A stretch of 64,000 nt of DNA from Neisseria animaloris (GCF_900637855.1 NZ_LR134440.1:806001-870000), one strand, 5' to 3'. Positions 9,784 to 19,119 are shown, numbered from the stretch's first letter. The notes: generated by a model from the letters alone, not told the origin. Numbers and translations are program-made.

Positions 9784-10989
9784 TTATAGGGATTCATCAT
9801 CGGCAGACACACTCTCCAAAGCCAGTTTGCGCTGCTGCTCCGCCTTTTCGGGCTGCTCGGTTTCGTCAAACACTTTAGCCAAAGCCAAACGCGCCGGCAT
9901 GCTCGGGTCGATGGCGAGGCTGGCTTCCAGATACGTCTGCGCCTTGCCCCAAAGCTGCTTGCCGTAAGCCAGTTCGCCCAGATACATCAGCAATTTGGCA
10001 TTATTCGGATGCGCCTGCAACCAGCCGTCGGCAAGGTCGATGGCTTTGCGCTGTTCTTTGTCGTTCAAAAAACGCACGCTCTGAACGAAAGTTTCCAGCA
10101 ACTCGGCCTGCTGGGTATGCGGATAATATTTCTCCACCCATTTCACCGCATGGCCGTACAAGCCCAAACGCTCATATTTCTCGGCGATGGCAATACACAA
10201 TTCGCCGGTTTTCAAATGCTCGGGAATACGCTTGAGGCAAACTTTCAAACCGTTATGATCGGAAGCCAATGCCAGCAGGCGGTGGTATGCCCAGTTTTGA
10301 TATTGTTCGGCTTCATAATCGCTGATTGCCCCCGCTTTAACTAATTTGTCGGCCTTATCCAATACTTCCAGTGCGTTGCCTTTATCGAAAGCATAGCGCA
10401 ACTGCAAACGCACCAACCGGGTCAGGCTCGGGTTGATTTGTGCCGCAGCCGCCAAGTGGTTTTCGGCAGCCGGATAATCGCGGCGGGTCAATGCCGATTC
10501 CGCCAGCAACAGATAACGTGAAAGCTGCTGTTTGGCAGGCAGACTTTCGATGTCCTGCAAATAACGGTCGCGCAGAGCGGTATCGTCCATCTGGTCGGCG
10601 GCATGTGCGCCAAGCATCAAAGCCAATGTGCGGTTGTCGCCCGCTTCTTTATTGGCCAATACCTTAGCCGCTTCCTGCTCGGCTTTTTGAAACTTGCCTT
10701 CAAAGAACGCCAATCCGGCATTGTTCAAAGCAGTAGCAGCCTGACGGCCTTTGCGCGCCACACCGAAACGCTGCATACGCCCGGGCACATTAAGAATGCC
10801 GGCAATCAGGCGCACCAGCAGGTAAAGCACCACCACAAGGGCAATCAAGCCGAGAATAAAAGCATGCAGATTGATGCGCAGCATGGTTTGCTCCACCACC
10901 ACATACACATTACCGCTGTATGAACCTGCCGCAATCGCCAAGCCTACCGCTACGGCAAATAGGACAATAATCCAGATCAAGCCTCTCAT
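9784..10989 (-). CDS. hemY: Haem biosynthesis-associated TPR protein HemY
   Basis: A 401-residue inner-membrane protein with two N-terminal hydrophobic segments (about residues 3-22 and 40-65) followed by tetratricopeptide-like helical repeats, matching proteobacterial HemY. This family is found with haem genes but its biochemical role is unsettled; it is not the protoporphyrinogen oxidase called HemY in Gram-positives. Its start overlaps the hemX stop by 4 bp, which suggests translational coupling. The order hemD-hemX-hemY is the classical proteobacterial one. Confidence 0.9.
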   Translation of the reverse strand: MRGLIWIIVLFAVAVGLAIAAGSYSGNVYVVVEQTMLRINLHAFILGLIALVVVLYLLVRLIAGILNVPGRMQRFGVARKGRQAATALNNAGLAFFEGKFQKAEQEAAKVLANKEAGDNRTLALMLGAHAADQMDDTALRDRYLQDIESLPAKQQLSRYLLLAESALTRRDYPAAENHLAAAAQINPSLTRLVRLQLRYAFDKGNALEVLDKADKLVKAGAISDYEAEQYQNWAYHRLLALASDHNGLKVCLKRIPEHLKTGELCIAIAEKYERLGLYGHAVKWVEKYYPHTQQAELLETFVQSVRFLNDKEQRKAIDLADGWLQAHPNNAKLLMYLGELAYGKQLWGKAQTYLEASLAIDPSMPARLALAKVFDETEQPEKAEQQRKLALESVSADDESL

Positions 10990-12506
10990 ACCCGCGCCCC
11001 TTTCACTTCCTCTACCGGTGCAGAAGCCGGTTTGTTTTCAGACGGCACGGCCGGTTTGGCAGGTTGCGGCTGTTGCTGTCGAGGCTCCGCTGCTTTCGGT
11101 ACGACAGGTACGACCGGAACAGCAGGTATTTCCGGGGCTGATGCGGCAGACGGCTCGGAAGCGGCTTCGCTTGCGGCGGCAGGAGCCGTCGTTTCAGATA
11201 ACAATGTCGGACGGCTCGGACGCACCGAATTTTGATAATTACGCACTGCATTCAAACTGTTTTTCAATACGTCATCAGTAACCATACGCAAATCAGCCGT
11301 TTTCAATTCGGCCAATTCTTTCAACCAAGATTGGGTGGCTGGAGAACGAACGTCGAAATATTGTTTTACAGCCGCTTCCGCATTGTTCAAATCACTTTGA
11401 TAGACCTCGCCGTTGTACTGCATCAAAGCAGCACGTGCGTCCAGTAGCCGCAAACGCAGATTTTCACGCACGAAATATACTTGTTCGGGGGCCATCAGCA
11501 TAGAGTCGTTGCTGTTTAAACGGCGCACTTCCACCATTCCTCTCAAAGCCGTTAGCGTTTTTTGCCATGCGGCCTCCCACCACGGCAAATTGCTTACGTC
11601 CACAACCTGAGGGGCGGTTTGGCCGGGTTTCAATGCTCCGTCAACCATCAACGGAAGGCCGGCAACGGCGGTTTCCAAACGGTCGAGACGCAACGACACG
11701 CCCGAAATATCCACATAGGGGCGGTTACGCAATGCCGTCAGATCGCTTGCAACGGCTTGTTTTACCGGAAGCAATTCGGGATGGTCGAAACGGCTCATGC
11801 GGCTTTCGATGTTTTCCAACACTCCGATGGCGGCAGGCACATTGCCTGAAAGCAGTAATTGTTGCGAAGCCAGATTCAGCATCACCTCGGTTTCATCCAC
11901 CAGCCAATCGGCCCGGCCTTTACTTAACTCTTGGAAAGCACGTTCGGCGGCCGCCGCTTTTTCGCCGTTTCTTTTCTGCATGGCGGCCAACTGAACCATT
12001 GCAGCCTGAATTTCATTCTGTTTGCGCATAGAATCTTGAAGCATTCTGGCATTCTGCGATTCGCCCAAAGCAGCTTTTTCAATTTTTTGATTGAAGTCTA
12101 TTTCCTGCGTTTTCAACAGGTTTTGCCCCTGTACGAACAAAAACCCGCTGGCTCCCAAAGCCAACAGGGATAAGGCCAGCGCAACGACTGCCACGCTTCT
12201 GCCCGACGATTGCTTGATCACTACGGGTGTAACAAGGGGTTGGTTGTTTTTTGAGTCAGACATAAGATTTCCTGCGGGTTCGGGGTTATTCGGAGCAGCG
12301 GCCGAAAAACCGGTTTTCGATTTTTCAGACAATATTTCTGTTTCCGGCTCGACTGCGGCCGCATCGGGTTTACTGTTTTCAGATGACCGGACGGAAGATG
12401 GCGGCGTAACCGTACCGTCTTTTGCCACCACCAGCATTCGCCTTTCGGTTTCCTGACCGTTTCCGGTCTGCGAATCTTCGGGTTTATTTTCGTCTTGGCT
12501 GTTCAT
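10986..12506 (-). CDS. hemX: HemX family protein (uroporphyrinogen-III C-methyltransferase-like)
   Basis: A 506-residue membrane-anchored protein. It has a charged cytoplasmic N-terminus (about 1-100), one hydrophobic helix (about 105-127, SVAVVALALSLLALGASGFL), a long coiled-coil/helical periplasmic part, and a low-complexity Pro/Ala/Glu tail (last 90 residues). This matches the HemX family, often annotated as uroporphyrinogen-III C-methyltransferase although that activity is not established for it. The start overlaps the hemD 3' end by 23 bp and the stop overlaps hemY by 4 bp, so the three genes form one unit. Length and composition of the tail differ among relatives. Confidence 0.88.
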   Translation of the reverse strand: MNSQDENKPEDSQTGNGQETERRMLVVAKDGTVTPPSSVRSSENSKPDAAAVEPETEILSEKSKTGFSAAAPNNPEPAGNLMSDSKNNQPLVTPVVIKQSSGRSVAVVALALSLLALGASGFLFVQGQNLLKTQEIDFNQKIEKAALGESQNARMLQDSMRKQNEIQAAMVQLAAMQKRNGEKAAAAERAFQELSKGRADWLVDETEVMLNLASQQLLLSGNVPAAIGVLENIESRMSRFDHPELLPVKQAVASDLTALRNRPYVDISGVSLRLDRLETAVAGLPLMVDGALKPGQTAPQVVDVSNLPWWEAAWQKTLTALRGMVEVRRLNSNDSMLMAPEQVYFVRENLRLRLLDARAALMQYNGEVYQSDLNNAEAAVKQYFDVRSPATQSWLKELAELKTADLRMVTDDVLKNSLNAVRNYQNSVRPSRPTLLSETTAPAAASEAASEPSAASAPEIPAVPVVPVVPKAAEPRQQQPQPAKPAVPSENKPASAPVEEVKGARV

Positions 12507-13227
12507 TCTGAACTCCGTGCAAGGCTTGTTTTAAAGTCTGTACATCCAAACGCGCAACCACTTCGGTGCGCACCGCCCCTGCGGCATGCAAGGCATCGGC
12601 TATGCGAGGATGATGCGTGAAGTATAACAAGGTTCTTAATGGTTGCGCCAATTCAGGCGGCACTTGCGCAAACAAAGCACCCGCCATCTCGGCGGAAGTA
12701 ATGTAGGCGGCAACGGGTTGTATCCGCTTAAATATAGTCCAATCAAGTGCTTGAGGCCGTCTGAAATAAACTTCGGCCGTTTCCGCCTCAAAGCCGCGCC
12801 GTTTCAAATTCTGCACCAGAAAATCCCGCCCGCCGTGTCCGCGTACAATCAGCACTTTTGCCCCTCGGGGCAGGCTGTTCCAAATATCCAAACCCAATAC
12901 GGCTTCGCTGTCGTTACCTTCCTGCGGGCAAATGATTTCGTGCGGGCAGAATGCCGACAATGCCTTGCGGCTGCCCTGCCCTACGGTAATCTGGCGGACG
13001 AGGCCGTCTGAAAAATCAATATGCGGCGCGGCAGTTTCCACCGCCGTGGGGCTGACCCAGAATACGGCTGAGGCCGTCTGAAACTGCCGGTTGAGTTTTT
13101 TTAAGGCTGCCTCGTCCGGCTCGATGCGTATCGGGCCGAACGGTACGGCATCCCAACCTGCCGCCGTGCACGTGAGGATATCGGCGGCGGTTTGGGATTG
13201 GGGGCGGATAATCAAAATGGCTGGCAT
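12484..13227 (-). CDS. hemD: Uroporphyrinogen-III synthase
   Basis: Cyclises hydroxymethylbilane with inversion of ring D to form uroporphyrinogen III. The 247-residue protein begins MPAILIIRPQSQTAAD and has the loosely conserved two-lobed HemD pattern (AVFWVSPTAVETAAPHI near residue 70, VLIVRGHGGRDFLVQNLKRRGF near 130). The long upstream extension to 13506 runs through an uptake sequence and the nuclease gene, so it is not real. Three DUS copies lie within the coding sequence (near 12755, 13000 and 13072), and one of them contributes residues FSDGL. Confidence 0.9.
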   Translation of the reverse strand: MPAILIIRPQSQTAADILTCTAAGWDAVPFGPIRIEPDEAALKKLNRQFQTASAVFWVSPTAVETAAPHIDFSDGLVRQITVGQGSRKALSAFCPHEIICPQEGNDSEAVLGLDIWNSLPRGAKVLIVRGHGGRDFLVQNLKRRGFEAETAEVYFRRPQALDWTIFKRIQPVAAYITSAEMAGALFAQVPPELAQPLRTLLYFTHHPRIADALHAAGAVRTEVVARLDVQTLKQALHGVQNEQPRRK

Positions 13228-13282
13228 GTTTTCAGACGGCCTCTGTTTAAAATAAATTATTCGCAATATTCGGCACGATACC

Positions 13283-13909
13283 TTACCACAGCTGCCACAA
13301 CGCATCGTTTTGCAGCGGCTTTTGTGTCTGCCGTTGCGCTTTGCGGTAATCCCAAGGAGCTTGGGGGTTCCTGTTCCTCCACAATCCTCTGCTATCCTGC
13401 CGGGCATTAGCTTCGGCATAAGCATAGGCTGCATAATCAAAAGCATTCTGTTTGCGCTTGGCAATCGACACATAATGCCACGCATGACCTTGCTGTAATT
13501 GGGCAAGGTTCACGTCCTGCCCGTTCAGGTACACTTGGGCGACTTCACGTTTATATTGGTCGGTTTCAAACACTGTTACTTCCACATTTTTGCCTTGCAG
13601 GGTCTCGCGTAACGCATCTCTGGAAGCCGTACCGTGTGCCTGCTGCAATTCCGGCGCATCAATATAGGCCAAACGTATTTTATGTTTATTACCGTTGCTA
13701 TCAACTACACGCACCGTGTCTCCGTCGGATACGGCGATTACGCGGCCGGAATAGTTTTGTACGGCGTTGCTCTGTACCCAAAACGAGTGCAGTCGCCGCG
13801 CCGTTTCGGCACTTTTACGCCACCATTGGGGAACGCCTTCTGCCTGCACATCGGCAACTGAAACGAACAGCATGGCAACTATAAGCGTATATAAAGAAGG
13901 TATTTTCAT
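13283..13909 (-). CDS. Secreted thermonuclease-family (SNase-like) nuclease
   Basis: A 208-residue protein with an N-terminal signal peptide (MKIPSLYTLIVAMLFVSVA, cleavage likely near ADVQA-E) and a staphylococcal-nuclease fold domain from about residue 55. Visible SNase features are VIAVSDGDTVRVVD (Ca-binding aspartate), IRLAYIDAPE with the catalytic Arg and the metal-binding Asp, and YKREVAQVYLNGQDVNLAQLQQGHAW. Members cleave DNA or RNA outside the cytoplasm. The start at 13909 was preferred to 13951 because it begins directly at the signal peptide. In a competent Neisseria it could affect extracellular DNA, which is inference. Confidence 0.88.
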   Translation of the reverse strand: MKIPSLYTLIVAMLFVSVADVQAEGVPQWWRKSAETARRLHSFWVQSNAVQNYSGRVIAVSDGDTVRVVDSNGNKHKIRLAYIDAPELQQAHGTASRDALRETLQGKNVEVTVFETDQYKREVAQVYLNGQDVNLAQLQQGHAWHYVSIAKRKQNAFDYAAYAYAEANARQDSRGLWRNRNPQAPWDYRKAQRQTQKPLQNDALWQLW

Positions 13910-13956
13910 ATTTGAAACCGAATGAGGCTGCCGGCCATAAAACCACCGCAACGAAT

Positions 13957-13986
13957 AAGGCCGTCTGAAAAGTTTCAGACGGCCTT
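13957..13986 (-). terminator. DUS-pair terminator after rpiA
   Basis: Arms AAGGCCGTCTGAAA and its complement with a 2-nt loop, 14 bp past the rpiA stop. Confidence 0.8.
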
Positions 13987-13999
13987 TCGCCCTACCGTA

Positions 14000-14665
14000 T
14001 CAGTTGGGCTTGATGACTTGCACGCCGTTTTGCGTACCCAACACCAGCACGTCGGCGGCATTGTGCCCGAACAGGCCGTTTTCCACCACTCCGGGAATTT
14101 TGTTGATTTCGTCTTCCAGCGTTACCGGCAGGTTGATTTCCAAATCGTGTACGTCAACGATTTGATGGCCGTTAAACGTGATAAAGCCCATGCGCAACTC
14201 GGGCTGGCCGCCCAAAGCCACCAGTTTGCGCGATACCATCGAACGCGCCATTGGAATCACTTCCACCGGCAGCGGGAATTTGCCCAAACGGGAAACGTAT
14301 TTGCTTTCATCGGCAATGCATACGAACTTGTCCGCAATGCTGGCTACAATTTTTTCACTCAGATGCGCACCGCCTCCTCCTTTGATCATTTGCAGCGAAT
14401 GGTTGACCTCGTCGGCTCCGTCGACATACACGGCCAGATGGGATACTTCGTTCATCTGTACTTCGGGGATTTCAAAACGGGCCAGCAGCTCGGAAGTGCC
14501 TTTTGATGTAGAAACCGCTCCTTTGATTTTTTTGCCGCTTTTTGCCAGCGCTTCAATGAAAAAATTAACGGTAGAACCGGTGCCGATGCCGATATACTCA
14601 CCTTCCGGCACGAATTCGACGGCTTTTTCGGCCGCCATACGTTTCAGTTCGTCTTGTGATGCCAT
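14000..14665 (-). CDS. rpiA: Ribose-5-phosphate isomerase A
   Basis: Interconverts ribose 5-phosphate and ribulose 5-phosphate in the pentose phosphate pathway. The 221-residue length is standard. Diagnostic segments are GIGTGSTVNFFIEAL (phosphate loop), AVYVDGADEVN and MIKGGGGAHLSEKIVAS (active-site Asp, Lys and Glu). A strong ribosome site (AGAGAGGAAAATC before ATG 14665) fixes the start. It is flanked by the SNase gene and ispF and closed by a DUS terminator. Confidence 0.97.
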   Translation of the reverse strand: MASQDELKRMAAEKAVEFVPEGEYIGIGTGSTVNFFIEALAKSGKKIKGAVSTSKGTSELLARFEIPEVQMNEVSHLAVYVDGADEVNHSLQMIKGGGGAHLSEKIVASIADKFVCIADESKYVSRLGKFPLPVEVIPMARSMVSRKLVALGGQPELRMGFITFNGHQIVDVHDLEINLPVTLEDEINKIPGVVENGLFGHNAADVLVLGTQNGVQVIKPN

Positions 14666-14750
14666 GATTTTCCTCTCTCTACATAAAAAGGTTAAGCGGT
14701 TCGTATGTTAACAGTTTTCGACTGACCGCGCAGTATCCCGAGCCACTTTT

Positions 14751-15230
14751 TCAAACCGCCCGCAGCAACACCGCCGCTTGCGCTTCAATGCCTTCCTGCC
14801 GCCCCAAATAGCCGAGCTTTTCATTGGTTTTGCCTTTGATGTTGACGGCGGTTTCGGGCAAGCCCAAATCCGCCGCGATATTGGCACACATGGCCGGAAT
14901 ATGCGGAGCGAGCTTCGGCTTCTGGGCGATAATGGTGCTGTCCACATTCACCACTTCCCAACCCTGCTCTTTTACGCTGCGATAAGCGGCGCGCAGCAAT
15001 ACGCGGCTGTCGGCATCTTTGAATTCGGCGGCGGTATCGGGAAAATGGCTGCCGATATCGCCCAAACCCGCCGCACCGAGCAACGCATCGGTAACGGCAT
15101 GCAAAAGTGCGTCGGCATCGGAATGTCCGAGCAACCCTTTTTCAAACGGAATCGTTACGCCGCCGAGAATAAGCGGCCGATTTTCAACCAACTGATGGAC
15201 ATCGTAGCCTTGTCCGACACGGATATTCAT
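14751..15230 (-). CDS. ispF: 2-C-methyl-D-erythritol 2,4-cyclodiphosphate synthase
   Basis: Fifth step of the non-mevalonate isoprenoid pathway, forming the cyclodiphosphate. The 159-residue protein has [11 protein letters not shown] with the metal-binding Asp-x-His, [30 protein letters not shown] and a C-terminal [15 protein letters not shown], all family hallmarks. IspD, often fused or adjacent, is not in the window. Only 24 bp separate its start from the MITE-like element at 15255-15379, so that element may influence the promoter. Confidence 0.97.
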   Translation of the reverse strand: MNIRVGQGYDVHQLVENRPLILGGVTIPFEKGLLGHSDADALLHAVTDALLGAAGLGDIGSHFPDTAAEFKDADSRVLLRAAYRSVKEQGWEVVNVDSTIIAQKPKLAPHIPAMCANIAADLGLPETAVNIKGKTNEKLGYLGRQEGIEAQAAVLLRAV

Positions 15231-15254
15231 ATCGTTTCCTATATGGTGTGATAA

Positions 15255-15379
15255 CTGTGAAAGTTAATGTTTCATCCAAGCCTGCCGCAAACCGGTTTTG
15301 CCGCCGCTTTAGCAGCCTGCCGGGCGTTTCCCGCCGCATCGGAACGCGGCAATTCGGTATAAAACATTAAGTTTCACAG
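15255..15379. mobile_element. 125-bp MITE-like element with 18-bp terminal inverted repeats
   Basis: The left end CTGTGAAAGTTAATGTTT (15255-15272) and right end AAACATTAAGTTTCACAG (15362-15379) are reverse complements apart from one base. The interior is GC-rich and non-coding. This is the form expected for a non-autonomous miniature transposon. No transposase or clear target-site duplication was identified. Confidence 0.55.
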
Positions 15380-15415
15380 CCGTCGTATGTTTCAGGCGGC
15401 CTTATTATACAGATT

Positions 15416-15453
15416 AGGCCGTCTGAAAACATTCAAACATTTTCAGACGGCCT
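15416..15453 (-). terminator. DUS-pair terminator after the formate/nitrite channel gene
   Basis: AG-DUS arms (15416-15429 and 15440-15453) lie about 30 bp beyond the stop codon at 15484. Confidence 0.75.
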
Positions 15454-15483
15454 CTATCCGCTTAACGGCACCGCTGCCGGAAA

Positions 15484-16257
15484 TTATTTCAGTTTGTCCC
15501 GATAAGCATATAAATACATCGCACCCACAAACACCGCGCCGCCGACGGCATTGCCCAGATACACCGAAACCATGTTCTCCCAAAACTGCATCCAAGTGAT
15601 GTCCGCACCCGCCCAGATGGCGGCGGGAATCACAAACATATTAGCCACGACGTGCTGGAAGCCGATGAGCACGAAAATCATAATCGGAAACCAAATGCCC
15701 AATACTTTGCCAGAAATCGAATGTGCCCCGTAGCACAGCCACACGCCCATACACACCATCCAGTTGCAGCCGATACCCGATACGAAGGCCCGTCCGAAAC
15801 CGGCACTCACTTTGCCTTGCGCCACGGCAATGGTTTTATGCAGCACTTCGCCTTCGGTGAGGCCGACGTAATGCCCGAAAAACCACGCCACGAAAAAGGC
15901 TCCGACGACGTTGGCCAGCGTTACGATCAACCAATTCCGCCCCCAAGCCGCCAGCGAAATCTTTTTCGCCAGCCATGCCACCGGCACCACCATCATGTTG
16001 CCGGTAATCAATTCGCCTCCGCCGATCAAAATACAAACCAACCCGATTGGGAACACCGCTGCGCCGAGCAACACGGCCAAGCTGCCCCATTCGTGCGGCA
16101 TGCCGCCGACCACGCGGATATAGGCAAGATAACCCAATGAAATAAACGCCCCGCCGAGAAAACCCAAAAGGCTCAATGAAAGCGTACTGCCGGCGGCTTT
16201 GGCTTTCCCTTTTTCAATCGTCGCCTGCAAAATCTGATCCGGATATAAATCGCTCAT
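15484..16257 (-). CDS. Formate/nitrite transporter family channel (FocA/NirC type)
   Basis: A 257-residue inner-membrane protein with six hydrophobic segments, the size of pentameric FNT channels for formate, nitrite or related small anions. The family motif is visible as GGGELITGNMM (about residues 78-88) and CNWMVCMGVWL in the second half. The sequence alone does not separate formate (FocA) from nitrite (NirC) use. No formate lyase or nitrite reductase gene adjoins it, so substrate remains open. Confidence 0.88.
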   Translation of the reverse strand: MSDLYPDQILQATIEKGKAKAAGSTLSLSLLGFLGGAFISLGYLAYIRVVGGMPHEWGSLAVLLGAAVFPIGLVCILIGGGELITGNMMVVPVAWLAKKISLAAWGRNWLIVTLANVVGAFFVAWFFGHYVGLTEGEVLHKTIAVAQGKVSAGFGRAFVSGIGCNWMVCMGVWLCYGAHSISGKVLGIWFPIMIFVLIGFQHVVANMFVIPAAIWAGADITWMQFWENMVSVYLGNAVGGAVFVGAMYLYAYRDKLK

Positions 16258-16371
16258 GTTCTACTGTCCGTAAAATCTTTTTAACAGCGGTATTGTAATT
16301 ATTTTTTCAGACGGCCTCTTGATATAGCTCACTTGTTTGTAAGGAAACTACATTGATTTTTACCAAACCGT

Positions 16372-16818
16372 TCAGCCTTCTTCCCAATCGCTTTTCAAAG
16401 CCGCCCGGATAATGTCCATATCAAAGCCGCGGTAAGCCAGAAAACGCATCTGCCGCTGGGTTTCTTTTAAATCCGGGCCGGGCCGTTTGAACTTTTTACG
16501 CAACACGGCAACGGCGGTTTGCAGTTCGCTGTCGCGATTGGGCAGAAATTCGCGGGCGGTTTCTTCGGCCACGCCTTTCGCCGCCAACGCCTGTTTCAAA
16601 CGCAGCCTGCCATGCATTCTGCTTTTGCTGTGAATATAGGCTTCGGCAAAACGCTCGTCAGACTGCCAGTTGCGTTCGGCAAACTCCGCCAGCAGTTTAT
16701 CCAACTCTTCTTCGCTTTCGGCATAAGGCGCGAGCTTGCGCTTGAATTCGGCACGGCTGATTTCTTGGCGGGCGAGAATATCTAAGGCGCGGGTACGTAG
16801 GGATTTTTGCGGTTTCAT
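16372..16818 (-). CDS. recX: Regulatory protein RecX
   Basis: RecX binds RecA filaments and modulates their activity. The 148-residue protein starts MKPQKSLRTRALDILARQEISRAEFKRKL and contains the three-helix RecX repeats, including DERFAEAYIHSKSRMHGRLRLKQALAAKGV and the C-terminal RFLAYRGFDMDIIRAAL. It is not next to recA here. The gene lies between gph and the FNT channel gene with a DUS pair on its promoter side. Confidence 0.93.
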   Translation of the reverse strand: MKPQKSLRTRALDILARQEISRAEFKRKLAPYAESEEELDKLLAEFAERNWQSDERFAEAYIHSKSRMHGRLRLKQALAAKGVAEETAREFLPNRDSELQTAVAVLRKKFKRPGPDLKETQRQMRFLAYRGFDMDIIRAALKSDWEEG

Positions 16819-16828
16819 TTTTTAAAAG

Positions 16829-16857
16829 AGGCCGTCTGAAAACTTTTCAGACGGCCT
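16829..16857 (-). terminator. DUS-pair terminator after gph
   Basis: AG-DUS arms with a 1-nt loop between gph (ends 16872) and recX (starts 16818). Confidence 0.8.
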
Positions 16858-16871
16858 TACAAGCGATGGGG

Positions 16872-17579
16872 TTATTCTTGGTCTTTATCTTTCTGCGGTT
16901 GCAGATTTTCATAAATTTCGGGCAAGGCTCCGATAATCCAGTCGGGTTTGGTGTCCGCTTCCTGTGCCAGCATGGTCATGTCGCCGTAACCGAAAGTTAC
17001 GCCCACGCTCAAGCAACCGGCCGCTTTGGCTGCGAGAATATCGTTTTTGGAATCGCCCACCATAATCATATTGGCGGGGTCGATATTCAGCACTTCGGCG
17101 GCGTGCAGCAAGGGCATCGGGCTGGGTTTCTTTTCCGGCAGGCTGTCGCCGCCGAGTATCAGGCTGAAGTAGTCGGCAAGGCCGAGCTGTTGCAGCAGCT
17201 CCACTGCCAACACTTCGTTTTTGTTGGTAATCACCACCAGCGGAATGCCCAACGTTTTCAACAGCCCCAATCCTGCTTCGGTTTCGGGATACGGGCGGGT
17301 AAGGTCGCTCAAATGTTCGCGGTAGTGGCGGATGAAAAAGGTAAAAGCCTGTTCCCACAAACTTTGCTCGGCCTGCTCTTCGCGGGTATCGGTAAGCACG
17401 CGGTGAACCAGTTTGGCAATGCCGTCGCCCACGTAGCTTTCTACTGTTTTGCCGGGAAGCGGCTCCAAGCCGAGATGCTCGCGGGTGGCATTGGCGGCAG
17501 CGGCCAAATCGGGAATGGAATCGCAAAGGGTGCCGTCAAGGTCGAACGCAACGGCTTGAACGTGTTCGATGGTAGTCAT
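16872..17579 (-). CDS. gph: Phosphoglycolate phosphatase (HAD superfamily)
   Basis: Dephosphorylates 2-phosphoglycolate, formed for instance during repair of oxidised DNA ends. The 235-residue protein has the HAD motifs AFDLDGTLCDS (nucleophile Asp near residue 13), VVITNKN (motif II), KPSPMPLLHA (motif III Lys) and MVGDSKNDILAAKAAG (motif IV). The helical cap domain between motifs I and II and the length match Gph. Other HAD sugar-phosphate phosphatases are similar, so the exact substrate is inferred from overall resemblance. Confidence 0.9.
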   Translation of the reverse strand: MTTIEHVQAVAFDLDGTLCDSIPDLAAAANATREHLGLEPLPGKTVESYVGDGIAKLVHRVLTDTREEQAEQSLWEQAFTFFIRHYREHLSDLTRPYPETEAGLGLLKTLGIPLVVITNKNEVLAVELLQQLGLADYFSLILGGDSLPEKKPSPMPLLHAAEVLNIDPANMIMVGDSKNDILAAKAAGCLSVGVTFGYGDMTMLAQEADTKPDWIIGALPEIYENLQPQKDKDQE

Positions 17580-17640
17580 AAAGATTCTTATGCGGAAGTA
17601 TTTTTAAAAGTAGCTATTGTAGCATCCCTCAAGAGGAAAA

Positions 17641-17665
17641 GCCGTCTGAAAAGCTTTCAGACGGC
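17641..17665 (-). terminator. DUS-pair terminator after the hexose-phosphate transporter gene
   Basis: Arms GCCGTCTGAAA and TTTCAGACGGC with a 3-nt loop, about 30 bp past the stop at 17696. Confidence 0.75.
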
Positions 17666-17695
17666 CTTCAGTCGAAACATTCCATATCAAGGAGG

Positions 17696-19093
17696 TTAAT
17701 GCTTGTCCAATACTTCGTTAATCACGCGGATACGTTTTTCTTCACCGTAAGCCACGATAATCAGCAATACGATACCGGCAAACAAGGCAAGATAAAACAC
17801 AATAAATACATCAGACCAGCCGTGCAAGGTATGGCCAAACAAAGTCAGGCCGCCGCTTTTCGGATCGGCAATAGCAGCCAAACCGACTTTGGCAATCGAA
17901 TCGCCGAAAAGATAGCCGAACGTACCGGTCATACCGTTAGCGACACTGATACCTTTTTTAGGTACGAACCCTACCAAAGAAATACCGATCAGCAACTGCG
18001 GGCCGAAAATCAATGCGCCAAGCAAGAAAAGTGAAATGTTCACCATCAGCACGCTGGTTGCATTGCGATACATCATTACCGCAAAGATAATAGCAATCAT
18101 ACAACCCACCGCAACAGCGGCACGGCGGCCGTTTAGCAGGTCGGAAACATAACCCCAGCTCAAGCTGGCAAGAATCGCACCTACTTCAAAATAGAAAATC
18201 GTATTGACCGCATCAAGTTTGCCGAATCCGAGCACCTCGGTTACATAAAGCGGCGCCCAATTGTCGATACCGATACGCACGATATAAACGAACACATTGG
18301 CAATACACAGCATCCAAATCCACGGATTACGCAATACAAACTGTTTGAAAGCCTGCCACATCGGCATTTCATCGGCTTTGGTATTTTCCGATTCCACCGG
18401 TTCGCCGAAAATTTCTTCGCAACGGTTCCAACCCAGCTCTTCGGGGTCGTCTTTGCCGATGAAAAAACTGGCAATACCAATCACCAAAGCGATTACCGCA
18501 GGGAAAATGAACATACCGTAAACATTACCGCCGAAGAAAACATTAGCACCCCATAATGCCAATATGCCGGCTACGGCCCCGCCGACGTTATGCGACATAT
18601 TCCAGAAACCGAGGTACCGGCCGCGCTCCTTACGCGGAGCCCAACGGGAAATGGTAGAATAAGCCGCCGGCCCGCCGGCCGCCTGAAAAATACCGTTTAA
18701 TCCCCATAAAACAATGAAAATACCGATTACGGAACCATAAAAACTCATTAAAAGGCCCATTGCCAGTACAACAATGGAAGAACACACCAACATCACTGAA
18801 ATAGATTTTTTGGTATTTTTATCGCTGATGTAATAACCGACAGCCGTTTTGCCCAAACCGTAAGTAATACTGAAAGCCAAACCGATATAACCGAGCTGAA
18901 GCGTGGTCAGCCCCAGTTGTTCTTTCATCATCGGCTGTGCAGCTTTGAAGTTGTTACGAATCAAATACATGCACATGTAGGTAACAAACACTACCAAAAA
19001 AGCTTTTAAAAATTGCCGGAGCCACATCCTGCGCTGCTCGGCAATAGGAATACCCTTGTTGGGAATTTTATTGATGGCCAAAAATCTTGACAT
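17696..19093 (-). CDS. Organophosphate:phosphate antiporter, UhpT/UhpC-like MFS transporter
   Basis: A 465-residue major facilitator protein with about 12 membrane segments. It is clearly of the organophosphate antiporter branch: MYLIRNNFKAAQPMM near residue 43, FSITYGLGKTAVGYYISDKN, RGRYLGFWNMSHNVGGA and GPQLLIGISLVGFVPKKG. These resemble E. coli UhpT and UhpC, which handle or sense hexose 6-phosphates. No UhpA/UhpB regulators are nearby. A HexR-like box (19120-19134) lies about 27 bp before the start, and a 36-bp palindrome lies 145 bp before it, both possible control sites. The substrate could also be glycerol 3-phosphate or phosphoglycerate. Confidence 0.85.
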   Translation of the reverse strand: MSRFLAINKIPNKGIPIAEQRRMWLRQFLKAFLVVFVTYMCMYLIRNNFKAAQPMMKEQLGLTTLQLGYIGLAFSITYGLGKTAVGYYISDKNTKKSISVMLVCSSIVVLAMGLLMSFYGSVIGIFIVLWGLNGIFQAAGGPAAYSTISRWAPRKERGRYLGFWNMSHNVGGAVAGILALWGANVFFGGNVYGMFIFPAVIALVIGIASFFIGKDDPEELGWNRCEEIFGEPVESENTKADEMPMWQAFKQFVLRNPWIWMLCIANVFVYIVRIGIDNWAPLYVTEVLGFGKLDAVNTIFYFEVGAILASLSWGYVSDLLNGRRAAVAVGCMIAIIFAVMMYRNATSVLMVNISLFLLGALIFGPQLLIGISLVGFVPKKGISVANGMTGTFGYLFGDSIAKVGLAAIADPKSGGLTLFGHTLHGWSDVFIVFYLALFAGIVLLIIVAYGEEKRIRVINEVLDKH

Positions 19094-19119
19094 GGCTAGA
19101 CTCCTTTAATTTGTAGGGT

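Noticed and set aside
16866..17699. A 277-codon open frame opposite gph
   Set aside because: An antisense shadow of the HAD phosphatase gene, with no recognisable domain.
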